Part shown: in pieces, positions 21,202 to 30,008 of the stretch
Layout of the letters: the number at the start of each line of letters is the position of its first letter
Position numbering within the stretch: position 1 is the first letter of the stretch
Source: Sipunculus nudus
Lineage: Eukaryota; Annelida; Sipuncula; Golfingiida; Sipunculidae
DNA: 64,000 nucleotides
Reading direction: 5' to 3'
Assembly (NCBI GenBank): GCA_026874595.1
Contig: CM049308.1
Coordinates: 35,582,027 to 35,646,026 of the forward strand
Notes under the pieces: generated by a model
Databases searched by the model: none
The model's input: only the letters and a program-made list of their open reading frames with translations
What the model was told of the DNA's origin: nothing
Program-made: the position numbers and the translations under genes

Positions 21202-22246
21202 TATGTTGATACTTAAGAATGTACCCTTGTAGTACATAGGTTTCTTAACTTCTGTTCACGGTCTTTATATAATCTTTTAGTTACTAAGACTTTGACAACT
21301 GAAATTTTTTTTGCGTGATCTCATTGTTTTAGTGGTCAGGTGGATTAGCCACTAAAACAGGTATGTTGGGCAACATACGTTTTAAACACAGTCTTATCGT
21401 TTCCGTATCCAATGACTTGTTAAACGGTTCGATATCAATCTAAATCGCGCACTCTACGCTCTCCTGGCAAAGGCACCAGGTAATGCCTTTCAGAACAGAA
21501 GCATGAAAGAAACGGAGAAATTACCTGTTTAAATTCAGAGACCAAGAAATCCTGCCTACTAATATGGAAGACGACAGACAAATCACCTTCTTCAAGAAAA
21601 TATTAACAGTTCAACCTGTAAAATGAGTAACAAATTCACACACACAAATACACAACCGGCAAATGATCTGATTTTTTTTAAATATTTATTTACGAAACAT
21701 GAATTGTTTTCGTGGCGTTTTGCATTTAGGTCTTAAGATGTGATCTGTCTCAGGACTACGTGTACGGAACATATTTGGATCGGGAGTCTTTGCAATTTTA
21801 AATGACTTCTTTATGTGCTTATCCATGTGCGTTTCATTTGAATATTCATATAAATGCATTTATAAACATGTTCTGTATGTGTAATTTAAGTATGGTAAAG
21901 TTGAATTGGAAAGATATCAAAGGTAAGAATAGAAAATGCTGTCGGATTAACGAGGGGGGGGGGGGGCTCCTCTTATATGAAATGGACTGTCCATTAATTG
22001 CACAAATCGTCCTGGACCTTCAAGTTGCACCTTCAGAGAAGCTTTAGTGTTCAGTGTCCCGACCAACCGTCAAAACATCTGCCCGACCCAGGTTTTTTTT
22101 ATGACCTCCTACTGCAACAATACTGCAACTGCTTCTAATACCACGAGTAAAATCTGGGGCTTTAATAGACTGCCATGAAAAGATTTGTGCGATGGGGAGA
22201 GTAGTCAGGCGTGCGGTTGTGGATCCGCTTACCAACAAATCATGCA
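21202..22246. other. Spacer downstream of the MINPP1-like gene
   Basis: No gene recognised. A G homopolymer lies at about 21954-21966. Confidence 0.4.
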
Positions 22247-22387
22247 GCAGTAGAAAAACGTACACGTGCTGGGTGCAATTTTGAAGCGGTGAAAGGCCTG
22301 AAACCGCACTGACAACGTACGAAATACTGGATACACGCAAAAACGTGCCCGGACATCGGTCTCCCCAGCACGTGTACGTAGTACTGC
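22247..22387. repeat. Long-loop inverted repeat (21-bp stem)
   Basis: CGTACACGTGCTGGG at 22259-22273 is perfectly complementary to CCCAGCACGTGTACG at 22364-22378. After a 6x3 internal loop the stem extends with GCAGTA (22247-22252) and TACTGC (22382-22387). The loop is about 90 nt. The arms contain a CACGTG E-box core. Function unknown; a fold-back element or structured RNA is possible. Confidence 0.8.
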
Positions 22388-22903
22388 GAACACATGAATA
22401 AGTGTACACGCGGAGTTCCACGGTTAAGATGTATAGCCTGTAACCCTCCCGACAGAGACGAACAAAGGGCAATCACAGGTAACTTTTAATCATAACAGTC
22501 GCGCTTACATTCGAGGAAACAGGATTGCAAGGTCAATAAGCAATCATCAGCACATCGCTAGGACACTGTGAATAAAATGCGTGTTCAGATAGGTAATTAA
22601 AATATGAAATGAAAGAAGAAAAACAAATACTAAAGATTAAATTAATCCATGATATAGACATGGGTACTTTTAAGAGCAAATTGAATACTTCCAATTTAGT
22701 TTTTTTTCACTTTTCTCGCGATTGATGTAGCACGAAACTAAAGTCATGAATCCCAAGAAATCGACATAAGGGGAGCCTCTTGGATTGCCTAGTTTATTAA
22801 TCATCACTTATAGCCCCAGGACTGGCAGTAGAGTTTGTTCCGGCTTAAAAATGAAAATAATTCCAAATTTGAACTGATCTTTCGGCCATTTTTTGTGATT
22901 TAG
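22388..22903. other. Spacer before the DIRS element
   Basis: No gene or known repeat recognised. Confidence 0.4.
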
Positions 22904-22940
22904 AACCCCCCATTCCCCTCCCCGTGAATGGTGGTTTTGT

Positions 22941-23108
22941 TAGTAAACGGATGTGAGCTTTTCTGTATTAATGAGAATATTCTCTGTTAGTATTCACACG
23001 CCAGAAGCTCCACCTACAAAATTTTCCCTGAGTAGGCCTATCATCGCCCACTTCCGCCTCATTCTCGGTATCTAGGTCATGCCTCGCTTTGGTAGTGCCA
23101 CATTATTC
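22941..23108 (-). repeat. DIRS inverted terminal repeat (element 3' side)
   Basis: Reverse complement of 28310-28479, nearly identical over about 170 bp (for example TAGGCCTATCATCGCCCACT against its complement). Outside it, 22904-22940 is unique to this end and is repeated in the internal complementary region. Confidence 0.9.
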
Positions 23109-23150
23109 GAGGGCGAAGTAGGAAGTATCGGGGGAGGGACAGATGATTGT

Positions 23151-23262
23151 AATACAGAAAAGCTCACATCCGTTTACTAACAAAACCACCATTCACGGGG
23201 AGGGGAATGGGGGGTTTTATTACGTAAACATCGATGTGAGCGTTTTCTGTATTAATGAGAAG
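23151..23262 (-). repeat. DIRS internal complementary region
   Basis: The first half (about 23151-23218) is the reverse complement of the outer left end (about 22904-22968). The second half (about 23214-23262) is the reverse complement of the outer right end (about 28440-28488). The two meet at GGGGGGTTTT, which defines the element ends to within 1-2 bases. Confidence 0.9.
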
Positions 23263-23324
23263 AAACAGATAAACCATAGGGAGGGAGATACTGACCTGGA
23301 ACGACGAGGATGAAGACAGCGCGG

Positions 23325-24540
23325 TCAGCAAGTGGCAGAAACCACAGCAGAAGACAACGTCTGCAGGCAGGAAGCGGGCAGAACGTGAGTAGACGTCGAG
23401 GAAGCTGCGCTGGTGACGTTAACGATAGTGCCGGCGGCAACCACGGGACCCATGGCATATAGGCCGGAGTCTTGCAGGCGTACGTCCTTGAGGTAAAATT
23501 GAGTAAACGTGGAAGGGGACTTCCAGATACCCATTTTGACCAGCGCGGCAGGAGACACGCCCGAAAGGTGAGCGAAGGATGAGGCGATAGCCCTGACCTC
23601 ATGAGCCGTGACGTGGAAGGATTGTAGGTCAGTCGGACGTAAGGAGTCATGGGCGGCGATGATAGCAGCCTTGATCCAGTTACTGATAGTTATAGGACAA
23701 ATTTCTATCGGCTGCACCCAATTTTGAAGAAATAAAAAGTTTCTTACGGCCCCCCGGAGAGATTTAGTAGCCTTTAGATGGTATCTTAAGGCCCGGACGG
23801 GGCAATTCGTGGCGCCGAACCGGTACCGGCCGTTAGGCAGGGCAGGAACGTGCCAAGAAATTGCGGGGGTCATCGTAAGACTGTGATTTACGATAAAAGT
23901 CCGGAGGAAAGTGAAAGTCCGCGGATGAACCGTCAGCCGCAATTTGAGAAAATTTAGGATCGGCCATGAGAGCATGAAGCTCAGCTCGGCGGCCAGCAGT
24001 GGCGAGCGCCAAGAGGAACGCCGTCTTGTGGACAGATGGAGCAGTTGCGCAGAGCGGAGCGGCTCATAAGGAGCGCCGCGGAGGTGTCGGAAATCCAGGT
24101 CAAGGCGCCAAGAAGGAACTACATACCATGGGCGGGACGAACGAGCGCAGACCCCCTGGAGAAAATCGGAAACGACGGGATGACGGAGAACCGAAGAAGA
24201 GCCGCCCGATAGCCGCTAATAGTGGGGAAGGATAAACGTTTATCCTGCAATAAATGCAGGAGGAATTCAAGGAGCGACTGGACCGGCGGATCCAGTGGAT
24301 CTATATGACGCTCCCTGGCCCATCGAGAGAAGATGAGCCAGCGGGAGTTGTACACACGGTCGGAAGAACGTCGATGGGGAGCCGCTGCAAGAGCCGCAAC
24401 CGGCGTTGAAAACCCCTGATCTTTGAGCGATCGGACGACAGTAAGAAAGCGCTCAGAGGGTACGACAGAGCAGTGCAAGGACGGAGCGGCAGATCGACCG
24501 ACAGCGGCAGTAGAAAGGGTGGACAGACGAGAAACGAACG
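23325..24540 (-). pseudogene. DIRS tyrosine recombinase, frameshifted
   Basis: A core-binding domain lies at about 24480-24140 (W-L-I-F-S-R-W-A, then T-I-S-G-Y-R-A-A-L), followed in another frame by the box I region (G-R-R-A-E-L-H-A-L at about 23960-23990), and in a third frame by F-G-A-T-N-C-P-V-R-A-L, box II His-x-x-Arg (A-H-E-V-R-A-I-A-S-S) and the nucleophile Tyr in F-T-Q-F-Y-L-K-D-V. The catalytic Arg, His, Arg and Tyr are all visible, but at least two frameshifts interrupt the gene. In DIRS elements this enzyme integrates the circular DNA instead of a DDE integrase. Confidence 0.85.
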
Positions 24541-24543
24541 ACA

Positions 24544-24915
24544 TTAAGGAAACCACGGAGCCGCTGGATGAAACGGGACGATCAGGATGAGGTCCGTGAG
24601 AGGAGCCGCCGAGAGACGTAGGAGCAACCGCGAGATCAGGGCCGACGCCGGGAACCCGTACAAGAACCAGCCGGTCCAGGCGGACGGGGGCGAGTCCGGG
24701 AGAAGGACGCGAGGGCGACGTAGCCGTGGATCGGACGGAACGAGGGGCGGAGGGTTCAAGAAATCGAACAGGTCGAAATCCGGAGTCCCACAAGCGCTGA
24801 AGATCCCCCGGAGAACCAGCGGAGGGAGAGAAACCGCTGTAAGGGTACCAAGGCGATCCCAGGAAAGGGCGTCGGCAAGGACGTTCACGGCGCAGCGGAC
24901 ATGACAAGAAGTGTA
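24544..24915 (-). pseudogene. End of DIRS pol: last RNase H motif and methyltransferase-like segment
   Basis: Continues pol in a different frame after a frameshift near 24910. It starts with the final RNase H motif (N-V-L-A-D-A-L-S) and then has D-F-D-L-F, W-T-G-W-F-L-Y-G-F-P and I-V-P-F-H-P-x-x-P-W-F-P, which resemble the segment between RNase H and recombinase in DIRS1-type elements. Confidence 0.7.
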
Positions 24916-26387
24916 ATACCGAGAGGGATAAACAGATCGAACAGGCGATAAGTTTCCCGCAGATGCGAGGGTGACCGAGTGCTGCCCTGCCTGTTGATAT
25001 ATGCAAGAACCGTCGTGTTGTCCGTCATGACTAGAACATGGCTGTCGAGGAAGCGTGGAGACCAGCGTTTGAGCGCACAACGGACCGCTCTGAGCTCCAG
25101 AACATTGATATGGAGCAGACGCTCCCGAGGAGACCAGAGGCCGGAAATACGAAGATCGGCCAGGTGGGCACCCCAGCCCAACTGTGACGCGTCGGTAAAG
25201 ATCGTAAAGGTGGCGGTCTGCGTGAACGGAATGCCGCGAAGGAGATAAGACAGCCAGAGCCAGGGGCGGAGGGCCAGCCAGGCCTGGTGGGCAGGCAGAA
25301 TAGCCGTACTCTGAGAAGCCGAACCCAGGAGACGCACGGAGCGGAGGAGTGACTGCACCGGGCGGAGGAATAGGCGACCCATGGGGACGAACGTGGCCGC
25401 CCAGTTGAGAGAACCGTGTAAGGAAGCCGCCAGATGGGAGCTGACACGACGAGCCGACAGAAGGGAGCGGATCCGCCGGCGCAGATTGACCACGAAGTCG
25501 AGCTGGAGAGATACACAACCTGCCCGAAAATCCAGGACCACGCCCAGAAACTGAATGGTCTGGGTAGGGACCAGATGAGACTTCTGGACATTGATCAGAA
25601 AGCCTAGATCGCGAAGAAGGGAAAGCACGAGGGCACGGTGGTGGAGAAGTAGATCGCGAGAAGGGGCGTGAACGAGCCAGTCGTCCAAGTACGGGAGGAC
25701 TGATACCCCGACCGACCGGAGGTAAGTGGTTACAGCATGAACAAGGATCGTAAAGATCCAGGGCGCAATATTGATCCCGAACGGGAGGGCCCTGAACTGA
25801 AACACGCGAGGGCCGTAGGCGAACCGAAGGTACGGCTGAGACACAGGGTGGATCGGTACATGGAAATACACGTCTGTTAAATCGATCTTGAACGCCCAGT
25901 CGCCCTGGCGGACGGTGCGGAACACGGCGGGTATATTGAACATTCGAAAATGGGGAGGTCGAATAAAGGCATTGAGGCGCTTCAAATCTATAATCGGGCG
26001 CCACTGGCCGTGTGGTTTGAAGACAAGAAAAATGCGGGAATAAAACCCGGGAGTTCCGGGATCAACCGGGAGAATTGCGCCCTTCAGAAGAAGGGACCGA
26101 ATGGCATTTTCGAGCGCGAGACGCTTGGCCGGAGCCCTGGGTGGGGGAGTAACGAACGGAAACGCCGTGCAGGGCGGAGGGGTGAAAAATAAAATTCGGA
26201 AACCGAAACGAACTGTGCTTAAAACTAGGGGATGCGAGGTGACACGCCTCCAGGCCGGATAACAGGTCTGAAGACGGCCGCCTACCGGACCTGGAGTGTC
26301 ACTTACGGCCGCGACCCCTCCGAGCGGATTTACCGCGAAAGGAGGAGGCCTGGCGAGACCTGGACGTCCGAGCAGATAGGCGGGCAT
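24885..26387 (-). CDS. DIRS reverse transcriptase and RNase H
   Basis: 500 residues, overlapping the 3' end of gag by about 90 bp in another frame, the usual compact arrangement. RT motifs: F-L-V-F-K-P-H-G-Q-W-R-P-I-I-D-L-K-R-L-N, K-I-D-L-T-D-V-Y-F-H-V-P, L-P-F-G-I-N-I-A-P, and Tyr-Leu-Asp-Asp at 25680-25691. RNase H: F-T-D-A-S-Q-L-G-W-G-A-H, N-V-L-E-L-R-A-V, M-T-D-N-T-T-V-L-A-Y-I-N. The last RNase H motif has moved to another frame (see 24544-24915). The internal start is uncertain; translation may begin by reinitiation or frameshift from gag. Confidence 0.92.
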   Translation of the reverse strand: MPAYLLGRPGLARPPPFAVNPLGGVAAVSDTPGPVGGRLQTCYPAWRRVTSHPLVLSTVRFGFRILFFTPPPCTAFPFVTPPPRAPAKRLALENAIRSLLLKGAILPVDPGTPGFYSRIFLVFKPHGQWRPIIDLKRLNAFIRPPHFRMFNIPAVFRTVRQGDWAFKIDLTDVYFHVPIHPVSQPYLRFAYGPRVFQFRALPFGINIAPWIFTILVHAVTTYLRSVGVSVLPYLDDWLVHAPSRDLLLHHRALVLSLLRDLGFLINVQKSHLVPTQTIQFLGVVLDFRAGCVSLQLDFVVNLRRRIRSLLSARRVSSHLAASLHGSLNWAATFVPMGRLFLRPVQSLLRSVRLLGSASQSTAILPAHQAWLALRPWLWLSYLLRGIPFTQTATFTIFTDASQLGWGAHLADLRISGLWSPRERLLHINVLELRAVRCALKRWSPRFLDSHVLVMTDNTTVLAYINRQGSTRSPSHLRETYRLFDLFIPLGITLLVMSAAP

Positions 26388-28191
26388 GGAGAGCTAGCAG
26401 CCGGAGCCCGTACCGGAGCAGTACGGGACCGGTAAGGGCGAGACGCCTGTGAGGTCGGAGGTGGCGCCGACCGGAGCAAGCCTGACGATCTGAACGATCC
26501 AGGGCAGCCTCATAGACGCGGGATAGATGACCCCCGAAGAGGAGAGATCCCGTGAACGGCTGAGTATAGAGATCAGAGAGCTCCGCGGGGGATAGCGCGG
26601 GCTGGACGGAGCGAAGGGTGCGGAGACATCCGGCGCGGCGGAGCAAGATACAATCCTCCACCAGGCGCCAGGCCAAGTGCTGTAACTCGGCACATGCGTG
26701 AGCGGAAGCCTGCCATATATTATTTAACATGGCAGGATCCGGAGAAATAGACAACAGGCTGGTAACGGCCTGAAGGTCGTTGACAACGCCGGCGGTTTGG
26801 CGGGCGAGAGCCTCCATATCCGAGAGCTGAGAATCGGATACATGCGCCGCCGGGGAATAAAGCAACCTACCGTCAGAGAAGGGTTGATCAAGCCCCGTTT
26901 CGGCCCGCATCGGTTCCGATGGAACAGCGGGAAAGGTGGGAGATGGGACGAGCCTGTCAAGGCAGGTCGCCCGATACGCCTTAGGTGACCACAAGGTACC
27001 AATCTGCCAAGGGTGCCGCGCGCCAGGCGGCACCGGCGACCCAGACGATGAGGATATAGCGCTGGTGACGGCGGCATGATGGTTGTCAAGCAGCCGAGCC
27101 GTCTCATCGGTAAATTCCATGCAGATCTGAGGGCTGGTAGTCGGCGCTGAGAGCGTGGACAGGTTCAGATAGAACCCGGCCGACGCGGCAGAGGCGGGTG
27201 GCGGCCTGAGGCGCTGGAAGGTCGGCCCGTCCGGGCGAGACTCCTGCATGGTGCGGGCCACCTGATCAAGTAGGTCAGACTTCATGGTGCGCCACGCCTG
27301 CCTCTGCGTGTTGAGAGCAGTCCACTGATACGTACCGGCCGGAGGCGCCTGATCTGTAAATACAAGCGGAGAACGAATGGACGGAGAATCAAGAGCGGAC
27401 GCAGCCACAGGAGCGTCCGGGGCACAGACGGGGTCCGTATCTGGAACTGCGGGGCAGGTGTCTGGAGACCCGGACGGGAGGGGAACCGCATCAGCGGAAG
27501 GACGGTCCCGAAGGAGACTAAGGGACAGACGGCTAGGAAGGGGCGGATCAAGCAAGGGGGGAGCACTTACCTGCGCTGGAGCCGGTGGGGAACGGGTGAC
27601 CTCCATCCGAGCGGGACGCTGCGGGGACAACACAGGAGGGTCGGTCAAAGACACCTGCCCCGGAGCCGTGGCCGGGGGCGCGGACTCCGACTCAAGGTCG
27701 AAATCCGCCCGTAAGGATTCACAAAAACTGGAGAGACGGTGAATGAGGGAAACGGCAAGAGCCTTCTCGGGGGGCCCGGGGGGGGCAGGGGTCGGACGCT
27801 TCCTGGAGGGGGCAGCTAGAACCATAGCCGGAGCCCCAACAGGGGTCTGGAAGACAGAGCCTTGGGAGGGAGGGACAGGATCGGGAACGAGAAGGGGATC
27901 CGCAGAGGGGGAGCGTAAGGCCACCCGACTAGACACAGAAGGATTGGCGCCCCCCCTGCTCCCCACCACCGGAGCCGAAGACAGTGCAGGAGAGGGCTCA
28001 ATGGGATCAAGGGCAGTCGACCAAGCGTGAAGTCGAGCCCATTGAGAGGGCGGCCACGTGTGACAATAATAACATGGGTCCCCCTCACCAAGGCATGTGC
28101 CCTCACTCGAGCGACAGCCGAGACAAGAGGGGTGGGTATCCCAGGAAGGCAGAGATGTTCCACAAGAGGAACAAATCCGAGAGACGTCCAT
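26299..28191 (-). CDS. DIRS Gag-like protein
   Basis: 630 residues from the ATG at 28191. The N-terminus has Cys/His pairs of a zinc-binding module (C-S-S-C at about residues 7-10, H-P-S-C-L-G-C at about 20-26, C-Y-Y-C at about 41-44, then W-P-P-S-Q-W), as in DIRS-type first open frames. A long Pro/Ser-rich middle is followed by a helical region and a basic Arg/Ser/Lys C-terminus that could bind nucleic acid. It begins about 120 bp inside the inverted repeat at 28310-28479. The frame is intact. Confidence 0.85.
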   Translation of the reverse strand: MDVSRICSSCGTSLPSWDTHPSCLGCRSSEGTCLGEGDPCYYCHTWPPSQWARLHAWSTALDPIEPSPALSSAPVVGSRGGANPSVSSRVALRSPSADPLLVPDPVPPSQGSVFQTPVGAPAMVLAAPSRKRPTPAPPGPPEKALAVSLIHRLSSFCESLRADFDLESESAPPATAPGQVSLTDPPVLSPQRPARMEVTRSPPAPAQVSAPPLLDPPLPSRLSLSLLRDRPSADAVPLPSGSPDTCPAVPDTDPVCAPDAPVAASALDSPSIRSPLVFTDQAPPAGTYQWTALNTQRQAWRTMKSDLLDQVARTMQESRPDGPTFQRLRPPPASAASAGFYLNLSTLSAPTTSPQICMEFTDETARLLDNHHAAVTSAISSSSGSPVPPGARHPWQIGTLWSPKAYRATCLDRLVPSPTFPAVPSEPMRAETGLDQPFSDGRLLYSPAAHVSDSQLSDMEALARQTAGVVNDLQAVTSLLSISPDPAMLNNIWQASAHACAELQHLAWRLVEDCILLRRAGCLRTLRSVQPALSPAELSDLYTQPFTGSLLFGGHLSRVYEAALDRSDRQACSGRRHLRPHRRLALTGPVLLRYGLRLLALHARLSARTSRSRQASSFRGKSARRGRGRK

Positions 28192-28309
28192 AGTGGCCGA
28201 GGGAAAATGAAAGCGTACTTACAGTAAGTGAAGCAACAAGCATGGGAAAACCAACAGCGGATGGACGGGAGGAGACCGTCGACACGTCCGTCTAGCATAA
28301 ACGCCAGAA

Positions 28310-28479
28310 GAATAATGTGGCTCTACCAAAGCGAGGCATGACCTAGATACCGAGAATGAGGCGGAAGTGGGCGATGATAGGCCTACTCAGGGAAAATTTT
28401 GTAGGTGGAGCTTCTGGCGTGTGAATACTAACAGAGAATATTCTCATTAATACAGAAAACGCTCACATCGATGTTTACG
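28310..28479 (-). repeat. DIRS inverted terminal repeat (element 5' side)
   Basis: Partner of 22941-23108. The element ends at about 28488 with AATAAAAC, followed by unrelated sequence. Confidence 0.9.
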
Positions 28480-28488
28480 TAATAAAAC

Positions 28489-29266
28489 TATTCGGTTTTC
28501 TCACACAGCACAAGTGAGCAATCCTACATCAACTGGCTTTCGCCATTGCCTTCCTAACAAAAGATCGAATGATGAAAACTTTATAGCCTTATGTCATGAA
28601 GATGCAGTTGTATAGGCATTGGATTAAAGAAATATTTCCCTTTATACTTTCTCCTACAGTTGGAGGTATGATTGTTCTCTTTGAGTGTCCTAGCTACTAG
28701 TATTTCTAGGTTCATGTTGGCCGTTCTATTTTGGATCATATGCGATAATACCAGCCATTCAACAAAGATATTCTACTTTTGAAACTGTAAAATTAGTCTC
28801 TCTATAAGAGAACATATACGAATATGCCTGTATCAGTGTATACGAAAATGCATTTGCTACAGCCTAAGAAATGGTTGTAATAATAATCCTTTCGTAAAAC
28901 CCCCTTAGAAAGAATAGATAACAAATGTAACTAAATTTAATCCGATCAAAATATGCTTACGCTATTGTCTAGAATAAAATGTTGCAGTGGAGGGATTTAG
29001 ATCACGGAAGCTGAAACACATGTACAATTTCAATTTCTTTTAAATGGCCTAGCAGAAACCGATAGTGGACTACAGAATTCATTTATTTAAATATGTGCAT
29101 GCATGGTCGCTGGATGGCTTGAATCTTGTTTATAGCATGGGTTTTCTTGAGTAAATCTGTTTTTTTTTTTAGTTTAATAGCGGGTAAGACCGACAATTGT
29201 CTCAGGGGTGTTATCACTCCTCTTAAGTTGATTCATTTCTTCAAGGTTATACTAAATATAAACTTA
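28489..29266. other. AT-rich spacer
   Basis: No gene or recognised repeat. Confidence 0.4.
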
Positions 29267-29520
29267 TTTTACATGGATTGTACAAATAGTTATTAAAATA
29301 ATTAAGGCACTCTTCTTGGTTCAGATGATGGCGTTCGGTAGTCTGTAGGGTTGAAGGAACCAGAGAACCCGGAGAAAACCACCAACCTTGGACGGGCAAC
29401 CACAACCCACTCACACAGGGGATCGTACCCGGGTCGGCAGCGGAAACAGCCGAGCGTTTACCCCTCGACTGTCAAGGTCCAGTACTGCCTCCACATACAA
29501 TGCCTGAGACCGTCAAGACA
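29267..29520 (+). repeat. Dispersed repeat B, copy 2
   Basis: Starts TTATTTTACATGGATTGTAC and contains TCAGATGATGGCGTTCGGTA, CCCGGAGAAAACCACCAACC and GGACGGGCAACCACAACCCA. Aligns with 20034-20165 and 47806-48060. The 3' end is approximate. Confidence 0.75.
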
Positions 29521-30008
29521 GGTCCTACAACCCTACGTGATTAACATTAAGCTGTACGTGGGAAGGCTTTACGGAGACCTTCAAGGTTCCTGAGCAACCC
29601 CTGCTGAATCTTCTGCTGACAATTAATACTTTTATCCCACTTCAAATTTTACGAGGTGTGGCTGCATATAAATTTCAAACAACAATCTGTTAATTCCAAA
29701 AGGTGTTATTTAATTGTCCCTTGTTGTTCCTTAGATTCCGCTCCTAACTGTTATTAGAGCACCACGTGGTTAATTTGACATATTCTTACTGAATAATATT
29801 AAGCTCTATTCACACAGCTACTATCAACTTACTTGTTTGTGACAGTGTTATGCTACGATATGCAGTAAAGGTGAGCCATCCGGGAAGGAATGCACACAAT
29901 TTCAGTGAGAGCAGCCATGAGGTGCCCCTGTGTTTATAATCAGAAACGTTTACTTTTGAATGATTTGATAAAAATAAGTTACCCTTTTTTCACAACCATG
30001 CATCTGCA
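29521..30008. other. Spacer before the LINE
   Basis: No gene recognised. Confidence 0.35.

Larger units (their letters stand above)
22904..28488 (-). mobile_element. DIRS1-type retrotransposon (tyrosine recombinase)
   Basis: A GC-rich block unlike its AT-rich flanks. On the minus strand it encodes Gag, then RT-RNase H with a downstream methyltransferase-like segment, then a tyrosine recombinase. It has inverted terminal repeats of about 170 bp (22941-23108 and 28310-28479) and an internal complementary region (23151-23262) that carries the two element ends joined to each other, as in DIRS1 replication through a circle. No integrase and no target-site duplication are seen, as expected for this class. 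Frameshifts near 24910 and in the recombinase (about 24120 and about 23930) show that this copy is damaged. Confidence 0.93.

Noticed and set aside
22044-22472. Minus-strand frame of about 140 codons over the inverted repeat
   Set aside because: No domain, and its composition and overlap with the hairpin make a real protein unlikely.
27377-28193. Long plus-strand frames opposite the DIRS gag
   Set aside because: They are antisense shadows of GC-rich coding sequence, with low-complexity Gly/Arg/Ser content and no domain.
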